NCBI GenBank assembly: GCA_902596605.1
Contig: CACJUU010000002.1
Location: 1 to 64,000 of the forward strand
Direction: 5' to 3'
Length of the DNA: 64,000 nt
DNA from: an uncultured Alphaproteobacteria bacterium
Lineage (GTDB): Bacteria > Pseudomonadota > Alphaproteobacteria > Rhodobacterales > Rhodobacteraceae
A program made the position numbers and the translations under genes. The notes below the pieces were generated by a model. The model saw only the letters and a program-made list of their open reading frames with translations, was not told the DNA's origin and ran no database searches. Position 1 is the first letter of the stretch. Every line of letters starts with the position of its first letter. Shown one piece after another: positions 1 through 8,910 of this stretch.

Positions 1-894
1 CAATGCAGGAAAATCATAACCTGTAGCCCATATTTTTGAGGATGCTTCATTTCTGAAAGTATATGTACCAGCTTTAAAACCTTCGAACGCAGAATTATAA
101 TCTGCGAAGTATTCAATTCTAAATTTATCGAAGTTATACCTCCCTTTGTTAATTGGGAGATCATTGCCCCAATAGTTTGGATTTTTTTTGTATATAATCT
201 GTTTACCTACATCTACTTTATCCAAAATATATGGCCCTGAACCTAAAGCAGGAGTTAAAGTTGATGCTTCAAAATCTACTTTGTTATATGTAAAGTATTT
301 TTCTGAAAAAATCGGCAATCCACCGACCGTATTAATTAAATCTCTTTTTGGCACATCGTCATTGAAAATAAATTTTATTTTACGATCCGAAATAAGTTCC
401 GCCGATTGAATATCCTTTTCCAACACTGCTCTAAAAGAAGGAAGACCTTTTTCTTTTAGTAATTTATACGAAAAAAGCACATCTTTAGCGGTCAAAGGCG
501 ATCCATCAGAGAATAATACTTCACTCCTCAGCGTAAAAATAACCCATGAACGGTCTTCTGGATATTCAATCTCTTTTGCAATCAATCCGTATGCTGAGTC
601 TATTTCATCAGATGTACCCTCTAATAGGCTTTCAAAAAATATTGATGAGTATGCTCCTGCTCTTCCCTTCCTAGTGTAAGGATGCATTGAGTCAAACGAT
701 CCAAACGCCCAAAAAGAAATTTCACCTCCTTTTGGAGCATCAGGATTCACGTAAGATAAATGCTTAAAGTCTTTTTCGTACTTCAAATCTCCAAAAGTTG
801 AAATACCGTGAGATATAATTTCGCTTTGCGCCATACAAATACTTGTAGTGAGAAAGAAACATAGTGCAGTTATAAAAGATTTAAGTTTATCCAT
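1..894 (-). CDS. YejA-like ABC transporter substrate-binding protein (N-terminal part)
   Basis: The frame is open for 298 codons from an ATG at 894 to the window edge, so the C-terminal half is outside. Residues 1-22 form a signal peptide (MDKLKSF, a hydrophobic run, then CMA-Q). The next part reads SHGISTFGDLKY and then NPDAPKGGEISFWAFGSFDS, the start of the mature domain in YejA-type oligopeptide/microcin C periplasmic binding proteins (SBP family 5). These deliver peptides to an inner-membrane ABC permease. An AGGAAA ribosome site precedes the ATG. It is divergent from the rhodanese gene and any permease genes would lie to the left. The family is clear; the substrate is not. Confidence 0.85.
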   Translation of the reverse strand, partial: MDKLKSFITALCFFLTTSICMAQSEIISHGISTFGDLKYEKDFKHLSYVNPDAPKGGEISFWAFGSFDSMHPYTRKGRAGAYSSIFFESLLEGTSDEIDSAYGLIAKEIEYPEDRSWVIFTLRSEVLFSDGSPLTAKDVLFSYKLLKEKGLPSFRAVLEKDIQSAELISDRKIKFIFNDDVPKRDLINTVGGLPIFSEKYFTYNKVDFEASTLTPALGSGPYILDKVDVGKQIIYKKNPNYWGNDLPINKGRYNFDKFRIEYFADYNSAFEGFKAGTYTFRNEASSKIWATGYDFPAL

Positions 895-983
895 TTGAAT
901 ATTTCCTGTATAGATATCAAGTGTTCCGTAACTATTGTAGAATATAGTCGTATTGTAATTGGATTCCAACTGTTCGTATTCAA

Positions 984-1400
984 ATGAAACTTAAACGCAT
1001 CATAACCTTAATACTTTTATTTATCTTCATCTTAACCGGTAACAGTTATGCTGAGACAAAAAATATAGGAAATGATGAAATTAAAAGACTAATGTCGCTA
1101 GGCATTCCGCTTATCGATATAAGACGTAAAGATGAATGGGTCTCAACTGGAGTAATTGAAAACAGCTATCACCATACTTTTTTCGAGAAAGATGGAACTT
1201 ACGATTTCAAAGGATTTATTAACAAAGTTAAAAATATTACAAACTCTGAAAAGGGAATAATTCTTTTTTGTAGAACGGGCAGAAGAACTACTGCAATTGC
1301 GAAAGCACTAGAAAAAACAAATTATTTTCCCAATATCTATAATACTAGAGGAATAAAAGAGTGGCTTTCAAAAGGAAATAAAGTCGTAAAGTATCAATAA
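984..1400 (+). CDS. Exported rhodanese-like domain protein
   Basis: This 138-residue protein has an N-terminal signal peptide (hydrophobic residues 6-18, SYA before about residue 24) followed by one rhodanese domain. The active-site loop is CRTGRR with the candidate persulfide cysteine at residue 96, and PLIDIRRKDEW near 42-52 is the usual early rhodanese motif. Single-domain periplasmic rhodaneses move sulfane sulfur or act in redox or stress handling, but the substrate is not known here. It is divergent from the YejA-like gene and convergent with the FAD hydroxylase gene, with a 34 bp gap. Confidence 0.8.
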   Translation: MKLKRIITLILLFIFILTGNSYAETKNIGNDEIKRLMSLGIPLIDIRRKDEWVSTGVIENSYHHTFFEKDGTYDFKGFINKVKNITNSEKGIILFCRTGRRTTAIAKALEKTNYFPNIYNTRGIKEWLSKGNKVVKYQ

Positions 1401-1406
1401 AATCAG

Positions 1407-1431
1407 TGCTTTACATGTTTATACTAAAGCA
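1407..1431. terminator. Weak hairpin between convergent genes
   Basis: A 7 bp inverted repeat (tgcttta / taaagca) with an 11 nt loop lies in the 34 bp gap between the rhodanese gene and the convergent FAD hydroxylase gene. It could act as a terminator for either strand. There is no long T tract, so this is tentative. Confidence 0.25.
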
Positions 1432-1434
1432 ATA

Positions 1435-2904
1435 TTAAGCTCGGTACATGTGACTAAAATAATTAACGAGTGACTTTACTTCTTTTTTTGAGGAAGCGCT
1501 GCCAAAAATATACTTATCTGGTCGAATAATCACCGCTTCTATTTTGCTTTTTATAATCCAGTTTCTTAAAGATCCTTTGGCGACTTTTTTAGTTATTTTT
1601 TTTGGATCCATATTAAGTTCAGAACACATATTATTTTCTAAAACTAGTAAGATAAATTTATATCCAAGGCTATCATCGCTTTTTTTACTTCCGTCGATAA
1701 ATTGTGGAAATAGTGTCCCAGATAAGGAACATGTATAAAAGAAACCTGTTTTTAATCTTGGTTTTGGAAAATCAAATAATCGCATACTTTGTGACTTTTC
1801 AGACTTCTTAAGCAAGCCGGGGTTCGACATTATCTTGCCTACTTCAGTAGCCAACTTAATAAAAGCAGATACATGCGGAAACCTTTCTGCTTGATAGTTT
1901 ACTAAATCATCAGCCGACAGTTTATTGCTAGCATATCCTTTTAAACGCCATGCTAAGGCTGCGACGTCACGAATACCAGCACACATACCTTGCCCAAGAA
2001 AGGGAGGAGAAAGGTGTGCGCTGTCTCCTGCTAAAATCACCCTATTTTTAAACCATTTCTTCTTAAGTATTGATCTAAAAGTATATAATTGGCTACGCTC
2101 AATTTTTGCACTTTTCTTGTCTATCCATTTACTTAGGAATTCCCAGATTGTTCTACTTTTTAAAAACTCGTCTTCATTATCGCTAGGTAATATTTTGACT
2201 TCCCATCTTCTTCTTTTCTCATTTATGTAACAACGCGTGACTGGCCTAACCTTATCACAGTGCTGAACAGTGTAATCTGGCAAGTTTTTAATGTTTTGGT
2301 ATCGATTATCGACTATTAGGTCGAGGACTAAAAACTTTTCTTTTAATCCATAATCTTTTACTCCTTGCCCTATAAAGTCGCTTGTATTTGAGTTTGCTCC
2401 ATCGCAACCAACTAGGTATTTGCTTTTTAGCACAAGCTCTTTTTTTAAACTCTTGCTATATGATGTCACAGTTACTAAATCGCTATCCTGGTTTATTTTG
2501 TGGGTTTCATACCCCAAAAAGCTAACGAAGTTTTTCTCCTTCTCTGCATTACTTCTCAAGAGTCTTTCAAGCTGAGGTTGATGAAAATACCAGCTTTTTT
2601 GCCATCCAAACTCCCCAATGGAGTTTGACCCTTTTCTTTCCATTAAAATATTGTCTTCTTCATCGACAAAATGCATCCCCTTTGTACCAATTCGAGAGAT
2701 ATTAGAAATCTGCTTGCTAAGATTGACCATTTGGAAAATACGCATCACCTCTTCGTCAAAATGTATTGCTCGCGGTAATGGGTAAACATCTAAATTTTTA
2801 TCTATTACCGCAACACTCAATCCTAATTTTGATAAAAATATCGAAAGTAAAGCGCCAATAGGACCGTAACCAATAACGATGCAATCAAAATTCTTTTTCA
2901 TCAT
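1435..2904 (-). CDS. FAD-dependent aromatic-ring-type monooxygenase (MhpA-like)
   Basis: This 489-residue flavoprotein belongs to the class A hydroxylases (PheA/TfdB/MhpA type), which use NAD(P)H and O2 to hydroxylate phenolic or similar rings. Visible motifs are the Rossmann GxGxxG at residues 12-17, the GCDGANS (DG) motif at 167-173 and GDSAHLSPPFLGQGM at 293-307, which binds the FAD ribityl and pyrophosphate. It is the last gene of the minus-strand catabolic operon, 9 bp after the VOC gene. A second, divergent paralogue lies at 6419-8011. The substrate cannot be read from the sequence. FAD_binding_3 family membership is firm. Confidence 0.85.
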   Translation of the reverse strand: MMKKNFDCIVIGYGPIGALLSIFLSKLGLSVAVIDKNLDVYPLPRAIHFDEEVMRIFQMVNLSKQISNISRIGTKGMHFVDEEDNILMERKGSNSIGEFGWQKSWYFHQPQLERLLRSNAEKEKNFVSFLGYETHKINQDSDLVTVTSYSKSLKKELVLKSKYLVGCDGANSNTSDFIGQGVKDYGLKEKFLVLDLIVDNRYQNIKNLPDYTVQHCDKVRPVTRCYINEKRRRWEVKILPSDNEDEFLKSRTIWEFLSKWIDKKSAKIERSQLYTFRSILKKKWFKNRVILAGDSAHLSPPFLGQGMCAGIRDVAALAWRLKGYASNKLSADDLVNYQAERFPHVSAFIKLATEVGKIMSNPGLLKKSEKSQSMRLFDFPKPRLKTGFFYTCSLSGTLFPQFIDGSKKSDDSLGYKFILLVLENNMCSELNMDPKKITKKVAKGSLRNWIIKSKIEAVIIRPDKYIFGSASSKKEVKSLVNYFSHMYRA

Positions 2905-2913
2905 GTATTTTAG

Positions 2914-3462
2914 TTAAATTTCTTCTGCCTTTTTGTCAGGCACCTTTTTACCATTTTCCATTATATAGTGACCAGCGTTGTCTATCTCCGCCATTTCACA
3001 AAAAATTTCTATTCGGTGCTTATCCGGATCTAATACGTAAAAACTCCAGTTTTCTCCCCAGGTTCCATCACCTTTAGATTGATACGCACTATGAAGAACG
3101 GGTCCCCTGACAATTTCTAATGACATTTCTTTTGCTCTTTCTAAATACATATCAAAACTTTTTTTATTTGGACATTCGAATGCATAATGATGAATTCCAG
3201 CAGGACCAGAATTAAATATTTTTTCTGGGTAGTTTCTCTTTGGATCATGCGTTAACACGAGGTCATGATGTTGCTTTCCTAGTCTCATAAACGCCATCTC
3301 GAAGGGTATGGCAGGATTTTCATTAGCAAAATGCCTTTCTGAGAGCTTTAATCCCAGAAAATCTCTATAAAACTTTAGAGAAACGTCTACGTTACTAACT
3401 TCTAGAGAAACATGTTGACACTTTATGACCTTCAATGAGTCCACTATTTCTTCATTTTTCAT
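2914..3462 (-). CDS. VOC-family (extradiol dioxygenase/glyoxalase-type) protein
   Basis: This 182-residue protein has a single vicinal-oxygen-chelate module with a full candidate metal triad: His17 (in CQHVSLEV), His near 92 (IHHYAFEC) and a Glu in RIEIFCEM near 153. Such proteins bind Fe(II) or Mn(II) and include ring-cleaving dioxygenases and isomerases. The C-terminal tail after the triad is charged. It lies between the TRAP permease gene and the FAD hydroxylase gene in the same operon, which suggests a ring-cleavage or isomerisation step. The exact reaction is unknown. Confidence 0.75.
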   Translation of the reverse strand: MKNEEIVDSLKVIKCQHVSLEVSNVDVSLKFYRDFLGLKLSERHFANENPAIPFEMAFMRLGKQHHDLVLTHDPKRNYPEKIFNSGPAGIHHYAFECPNKKSFDMYLERAKEMSLEIVRGPVLHSAYQSKGDGTWGENWSFYVLDPDKHRIEIFCEMAEIDNAGHYIMENGKKVPDKKAEEI

Positions 3463-3482
3463 TGCAAAACCTCCAAATTACT

Positions 3483-4802
3483 TCACCCAAAAAGCCGAAT
3501 TAAAAACAAGCTAATACCAGGAAAGATAAACAGTATGCCGACTCTAACAAGGTCGCTAATTAAAAATGGCAAAACTCCAATAAAGGTATCTGAAATTGGA
3601 ACATTTCTTGCCATTTTATTAATTATAAAAACATTCAAGCCCACTGGTGGGGTTATTAGCCCCACTTCAACCACGATAAGAGTAAGGATACCAAACCAGA
3701 TTGCAACCTCCTCAATACTCATTCCAAAGTCTAATTCAATAATGATGGGGAAAAATACAGGTATAGTTAGTAGTATCATAGCTAAGCTATCCATAAGACA
3801 ACCTAAGAGAATGTATAGAACTAATATACAAAATACGACTAGATATGGAGAAAGCTCATTGCTAATAACAAATGTTGCCAACTCATTTGTTATTTGTGTA
3901 AGTGCAATAAAGGAATTAAAGAACTCAGCCCCTAATAATACTAAAAAAATCATGGCGGACGTGACAGCTGTATCCTTAATAACATTTATTAAATCACTAA
4001 AATTGAAGCCTTTGGTAAAGAGTGCCATAATACCTGTACCGGCTGCACCTATTGAAGCACCCTCGGTTGGCGTAAACCACCCAAGATAAATACCTCCAAT
4101 TACAAGAAAAAATATAACAAGTATTTGCCACACTTGTCCAAATAAATTAAGTCTTTGCCTCCATCCCACATAGCTCGTGGGTGGACCTGAATCTGGTTTT
4201 ATCCTTACAAAAATCGCTATTGCTATCAGATATCCAATTGCGGCTAAAATCCCAGGTACGAAAGCTGCTAAAAACATTTTTGCAATATTTTGTTCAGTTA
4301 AAATTGAATAGATTATCAGTATAACTGATGGTGGTATCAAAATACCTAAGGTACCACCAGCGGCTAAAGCCCCAGTACTTAAAGAACCGGAATAACCCAT
4401 TCTACGAAGCTCAGGAAGAGCCACACGACCCATGGTAGCAGCTGTTGCAAGAGATGAGCCACATATGGCGCCAAAACCAGCACAGGCACCGACTGCTGCC
4501 ATAGCCACCCCGCCTCTTCTATGTCCAAGGCAAGCACCAGCAAACCGGAATAGCGATTCACTCATTCCTGCCTTAGAGGCAAAGTTTCCCATCAGTAAAA
4601 ATAAAGGAATAACAGTAAATGAATAATTAGAAAAAAGATGCCATGCACTTGTCTTTACTTGGGACATAATGGGCAACCAACCGGCTATAAAAATTGTTCC
4701 TGAACAGCCAACGACCAGCATTGCTAAACCAATGGGAACCCTCACAGCCAATAACGAAAAAAGAATTGGGAAGGCTATTATGCCGAGGTAGAGTCTATCC
4801 AT
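3483..4802 (-). CDS. dctM: TRAP transporter large permease subunit (DctM)
   Basis: This 439-residue protein is almost entirely membrane segments, with the DctM/TRAP signature seen in GTLGILIPPSVILIIYSILT and in LLGCLMDSLAMILLTIPVFF. It is the ion-coupled translocation channel of a tripartite ATP-independent periplasmic transporter and works with the DctQ and DctP proteins encoded just upstream (12 bp gap to dctQ). TRAP systems usually import carboxylic acids. The surrounding hydroxylase and dioxygenase genes suggest an aromatic or cyclic acid as substrate, which is inference. Confidence 0.92.
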   Translation of the reverse strand: MDRLYLGIIAFPILFSLLAVRVPIGLAMLVVGCSGTIFIAGWLPIMSQVKTSAWHLFSNYSFTVIPLFLLMGNFASKAGMSESLFRFAGACLGHRRGGVAMAAVGACAGFGAICGSSLATAATMGRVALPELRRMGYSGSLSTGALAAGGTLGILIPPSVILIIYSILTEQNIAKMFLAAFVPGILAAIGYLIAIAIFVRIKPDSGPPTSYVGWRQRLNLFGQVWQILVIFFLVIGGIYLGWFTPTEGASIGAAGTGIMALFTKGFNFSDLINVIKDTAVTSAMIFLVLLGAEFFNSFIALTQITNELATFVISNELSPYLVVFCILVLYILLGCLMDSLAMILLTIPVFFPIIIELDFGMSIEEVAIWFGILTLIVVEVGLITPPVGLNVFIINKMARNVPISDTFIGVLPFLISDLVRVGILFIFPGISLFLIRLFG

Positions 4803-4814
4803 GATAAATATTTT

Positions 4815-5348
4815 CTATTTAAGAGCCGATTTGAAAAATATTATTGATGTATAAAGGCAGGTTATCGATAGAATACCAAAAGAAATAACCGCTGGAACAA
4901 ATGGAATCCAAACAGGAATTTGAAGTAACATCGTTTGTTCATTGTACTTGAACATGTCTAAGGCTCCATAAACCATTCTCCACGTAAAAAAAGAAGATAC
5001 TAAAAAAAATAAAAAAGCTCCTAGACCATTTAAGCAATTTCTAATTTTGTTAGAGACGTTTATTGTAAAGAAATCTACAATAACGTTGCCATTCTTAAAT
5101 TGACAAAGTGGCAAAAATGAAAACATTGCAACTGCACAACCCATTTCAACAAGTTCAAAGTCTCCTGTGAGAGGCTTGCCAAACATTGTTCTACCTGCGA
5201 TAGAAATAAAATTTATAAGTACTATCACAACAAGTACTATACCTCCACAAATCGCTAGATATGTTACAATCTTAAGTAAAAAGCGCCCAAAAATATCGTT
5301 TGGGCGCTCTGTTTCTTCAAGATCTAACAAGGTATTTTTACTTGTCAT
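4815..5348 (-). CDS. dctQ: TRAP transporter small permease subunit (DctQ)
   Basis: This 177-residue protein has four predicted membrane segments and the DctQ-type stretch GRTMFGKPLTGDFELVEMG near residues 52-70. It is the small integral subunit that pairs with DctM. Its ATG at 5348 lies inside the 3' end of dctP (11 nt overlap with the dctP stop at 5338), so translation of the two is probably coupled. Confidence 0.9.
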   Translation of the reverse strand: MTSKNTLLDLEETERPNDIFGRFLLKIVTYLAICGGIVLVVIVLINFISIAGRTMFGKPLTGDFELVEMGCAVAMFSFLPLCQFKNGNVIVDFFTINVSNKIRNCLNGLGAFLFFLVSSFFTWRMVYGALDMFKYNEQTMLLQIPVWIPFVPAVISFGILSITCLYTSIIFFKSALK

Positions 5349-6366
5349 ATTTTGAAATTAAGTCTTTCGCAGTTCTAACAAGCATTGCACCGTCTAGGCC
5401 GCGTTCATTAGCTGATTTAATCCAATCCTTCTCAAGGCCTTCACCAGCCGCCTTCATTTCTGCAAGAGGGCCTCCTGATAGAGAGTGTATTGTTCCACCA
5501 GCATCTAATGCTAACTTCCTAGCTGGAACTTCGAAACCGTCCCAAAGCTGTCCAGCAAGTTTTGCCAGGGCTAGACCAGCATTATTATCAATAACCTTTT
5601 TATGCTCATCACTTAAAGATTCGTATTTCGCTTTATTCATTAAGAACAAAAACGGGGTTGTGTATAAACCTCTGGATCCTGAAACTGTGGTATGTGCTTT
5701 TGTAAGCTCATGAAGTTTGAAAGACGGCATAATTTCCCAAGGCACGACCATACCATCGATCACACCCTTTGATAGTGCTCCGGCCACAGCAGGGACAGGC
5801 ATTCCTACTGGCGTTGCCCCTAAGCCTTCTAACATTTTGGTTATCACTCTTGTAGGACCACGCATCTTCATACCATTCAAATCAGCTGCAGACTTTATAA
5901 CTTTTTCTTTAGTATGAATTTTTCCTGGAGCATGACAAAATACGGCTAAAACCTTATAATCTTTAAGATCAGAGGCAGCTACAGTATCCACGTATTCTTG
6001 TAGTGCTTGAGATGTCGCCTCAGCAGATGCAGGCATAAACGGTAATTCAAACGCTTCTAAGTGTGGAAATCTTCCTGGCGTATAACCAGCAACAGTCCAA
6101 ACGATGTCTACTACACCATCTCTCACTTGATCAACAAGTTGAGGTGGTTTCCCACCAAGCTGCATTGCAGGATAGATTTCAACTTTTATTTCTCCATTTG
6201 ACTCTGCTAATACCTTTTCACTCCACGGCTTAACAAATTTTGCGTTAGAATTTGCAGGCATTGGCGGAAATGAATGGAACTTTAGTACCACTTCTCCTGC
6301 GTATGCAGATAATGAAAGAAACAGTACAGAAGCAGATGCGACTAAAAATCTTAAAAATAATTTCAT
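5338..6366 (-). CDS. dctP: TRAP transporter substrate-binding protein (DctP)
   Basis: This is a periplasmic solute receptor of 342 residues. I chose the ATG at 6366 rather than one 51 bp upstream, because it follows a strong GGGAGGAAG ribosome site and opens directly into a signal peptide (MKLFLRFLVASASVLF, cleavage after AYA). The DctP fold shows in the early VVLKFHSFPPMPAN and in the conserved central segment KMRGPTRVITKMLEGLGATP, whose arginine normally binds the substrate carboxylate. It implies a carboxylated substrate for the operon. Confidence 0.92.
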   Translation of the reverse strand: MKLFLRFLVASASVLFLSLSAYAGEVVLKFHSFPPMPANSNAKFVKPWSEKVLAESNGEIKVEIYPAMQLGGKPPQLVDQVRDGVVDIVWTVAGYTPGRFPHLEAFELPFMPASAEATSQALQEYVDTVAASDLKDYKVLAVFCHAPGKIHTKEKVIKSAADLNGMKMRGPTRVITKMLEGLGATPVGMPVPAVAGALSKGVIDGMVVPWEIMPSFKLHELTKAHTTVSGSRGLYTTPFLFLMNKAKYESLSDEHKKVIDNNAGLALAKLAGQLWDGFEVPARKLALDAGGTIHSLSGGPLAEMKAAGEGLEKDWIKSANERGLDGAMLVRTAKDLISKYDK

Positions 6367-6418
6367 TAAACTTCCTCCCCAGATGTTAATAATTTTTAAT
6401 TTATAGTAACTATACACT

Positions 6419-8011
6419 CTAAAAACTAAATATCTCGTTATTATTTAATAAATTTGATAAATAATGAAGATTATTTTTTTTATAGATTGCGGATACTAAT
6501 TTATCAGGTCGGAGTAAAAGAACCCTATTCTCTGGCACCCTTGTCTCCACTTTTTCTAAAAGGTTATTAAAATCTCGAACAACCTCATGCCTACTGGGGA
6601 AAATCATGCACGATTGGTTCAATACAACAATAACCTTACAAGTTTTTGAAAAATTATTAAGATGTTTCTCCAAACTGATGTAAGTCTCTTGGTTTTTGAT
6701 ATAACAAACTAAAGAAAACTTGTTACCCAAAAGCTCATCCAAGTTAGACAAAATTCCTGCCTTATCTTGCACTATAGGCTGTGGGAATAGCGTTCCAATT
6801 AATTTCTTATCATCCCTTGTCTCTTTCCCATGAAAAAAAATAAGTCCCGTTTTTAATTTAGGTTTGGGCCGATATTTCATTTGAGACATATAATTAAGCA
6901 GTGTTTTATTTAACTTGATTAGCCTAAAAAAAGTTGAACTAATAAATGAAGCCAAGCTGTTTTTTGGCATCATTATTTTACCCATTCGTATCGCCAAATT
7001 AATTAGGGCCCAGCAATGTTCTTTTCTTTCAAGAAAATAGGTTTCCAGTATATTACTTGATTGTGGCATTTTAACTGCTAACGCTAATTTCCAACCCAAG
7101 TTCCCTACATCTCTAATTCCGCTATTCATTCCCTGCCCAGCAAACGGCGGAGACAAATGCGCTGCATCACCTGCAATAAAAACAGATTTTTTTTTCCAAT
7201 CTGAACCGATCAATGCATGAAATTGATATACTTGTGATCTTCTAATCTTTGCTTGTCCATCTACTCCAACACTTGCTATAAGCTTTCTTATGAATTCTTC
7301 ACTTAATTTTTTAGATCCCTCTCCATCATTTAGTTTAAACTCATATCTCCTTATATCATTGGGTCCAGGTAAAGTTATGGATGGACGCTTAGGGTTACAA
7401 TAAACTTGCGTATGCCTAAAAAAATTCTTTGTATTATAAATATCAACGACCAACCATTTTTGATTAAAAGTGCTACCTCTCATTACCACTCCAATAAGGT
7501 CTCTAACAGTTGATTGTCCACCATCACAACCTACTAAATACCGTCCTAAAATGCTTTTTTTTACCCCTTTGCTATCCTCAAAATTCGCGATAACATGATT
7601 AGTCTCATTTTTAATTGAAATTAGTGTATGTGAAAAATTGATTTTGATATTTTTTTTACCCTCTAAATGTTTTCTCAATGTGCTTTCAAAAGTCGGTTGA
7701 TCAAAAGCATTTCGTTTGAAAAAGCCATTTTCACATGAATTCGGTTCAACTTTCAAAAATAGCTTACCTTTAGCATCGTAGTAATGAGACCCATAATTTT
7801 GAGAAACATTTTCTAACACAGCTTTATGCAACGAAAAGCTCTGAAGAATTCGGAGTGACTCATCATCTATAGAAACCGCTCGTGGTTCTTTGACAGTACT
7901 TTTATTCTTTTCAAAAATACCGACCTCAATACCATAGTTGGCAAGCAAGCCAGCTAAAACGAGACCGGAAGGACCCATTCCAACAATAATTACATCGAAA
8001 TCTTTCGTCAC
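6419..8011 (-). CDS. FAD-dependent aromatic-ring-type monooxygenase (MhpA-like), second copy
   Basis: This 530-residue class A flavin hydroxylase has GxGxxG at residues 11-16, LVGCDGGQST (DG motif) at 159-168 and GDAAHLSPPFAGQGM at 281-295. It is closest in layout to 3-(3-hydroxyphenyl)propionate-type hydroxylases. It shares the family with the 489-residue protein at 1435-2904 but differs widely, so this looks like two enzymes acting on different steps rather than a recent duplication. It sits between the FAH-family gene (18 bp upstream) and dctP (52 bp downstream). Confidence 0.87.
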   Translation of the reverse strand: MTKDFDVIIVGMGPSGLVLAGLLANYGIEVGIFEKNKSTVKEPRAVSIDDESLRILQSFSLHKAVLENVSQNYGSHYYDAKGKLFLKVEPNSCENGFFKRNAFDQPTFESTLRKHLEGKKNIKINFSHTLISIKNETNHVIANFEDSKGVKKSILGRYLVGCDGGQSTVRDLIGVVMRGSTFNQKWLVVDIYNTKNFFRHTQVYCNPKRPSITLPGPNDIRRYEFKLNDGEGSKKLSEEFIRKLIASVGVDGQAKIRRSQVYQFHALIGSDWKKKSVFIAGDAAHLSPPFAGQGMNSGIRDVGNLGWKLALAVKMPQSSNILETYFLERKEHCWALINLAIRMGKIMMPKNSLASFISSTFFRLIKLNKTLLNYMSQMKYRPKPKLKTGLIFFHGKETRDDKKLIGTLFPQPIVQDKAGILSNLDELLGNKFSLVCYIKNQETYISLEKHLNNFSKTCKVIVVLNQSCMIFPSRHEVVRDFNNLLEKVETRVPENRVLLLRPDKLVSAIYKKNNLHYLSNLLNNNEIFSF

Positions 8012-8028
8012 AATACTTTGAGAAGCAT

Positions 8029-8898
8029 TTAAAGAATAATATTTTCGTCGAGCACCGGGTTAACTAACTTACCAACTTCCGAAATTTCTACTTCTACAAT
8101 GTCACCATTTTTCATATATAAAGGTGGATCTCGCCTATCCCCAACTCCGCCAGGCGTTCCGGTAACAATAATGTCTCCTGCGACTAAAGGAGTAAAAGAA
8201 GAGATATAAGAGATTATCTCAGGTATCTTGAAAATCAATTGATCTAGCTTTGCTTCTTGCATAACCTCACCATTCAATATTGTTTTAATAGTTAAGCTTT
8301 GGTAATTTTTTATCGACGATGCTAATTTTAAAAATGGTCCGCAACCGCCTGTTTTTGAGAAGTTTTTTCCTGGAGCGAACTGACTGGTATGTCTCTGGTA
8401 ATCCCTAATAGATACATCGTTATAACAAGTATATCCTGCAATACTTTGCAAAGCTTCTTCTGAAGAGATGTTTTTACCACCTTTTCCAATTACTACAGCC
8501 AACTCACCCTCAAAATCCACTCTATCAGACAATGTAGGCTTAATTACCGCTTCTCGATGTGCCACTTGGCTTTCTGCAAATCGAGTAAAAATAGTGGGAT
8601 ATTGAACCTCTGGTCTTTCTGTTTCTTTCCTATGCTTTTCATAATTCAGACCAATACAAAAAATTTTTCCTGGATCTGGTATAACAGGTAGAAATGTTAT
8701 ATCGGCAGGATCATAGGCTGTGGCATTAGCTAAATAGCTTTTTAATTCTTGTATGTTATCTGGAATACTTCCAAAATGAATAGCTTCCTTCAAACTTGAA
8801 GAACCCCCAGCTAATTGATAGGTCAGGTCAAAAATTTTACCCTGATGGAAAACTCCAAAACAGGTTTCACCTAGTCTAACAAAACTTACATATTTCAT
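8029..8898 (-). CDS. Fumarylacetoacetate hydrolase (FAH) family protein
   Basis: This 289-residue protein has a short N-terminal domain and the FAH catalytic domain from about residue 75 (PGKIFCIGLNYEKH). The Mg/Mn ligands are visible: Glu130 and Glu132 in DFEGELAVVIG and Asp161 in CYNDVSIRDYQ. GTPGGVG near 245-251 is the usual late motif. Family members hydrolyse C-C bonds of ring-cleavage products or decarboxylate or isomerise oxo-acids. In this operon it would act after the dioxygenase. The exact substrate is unknown. Confidence 0.88.
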   Translation of the reverse strand: MKYVSFVRLGETCFGVFHQGKIFDLTYQLAGGSSSLKEAIHFGSIPDNIQELKSYLANATAYDPADITFLPVIPDPGKIFCIGLNYEKHRKETERPEVQYPTIFTRFAESQVAHREAVIKPTLSDRVDFEGELAVVIGKGGKNISSEEALQSIAGYTCYNDVSIRDYQRHTSQFAPGKNFSKTGGCGPFLKLASSIKNYQSLTIKTILNGEVMQEAKLDQLIFKIPEIISYISSFTPLVAGDIIVTGTPGGVGDRRDPPLYMKNGDIVEVEISEVGKLVNPVLDENIIL

Positions 8899-8910
8899 AA
8901 ATTTCCTCCT

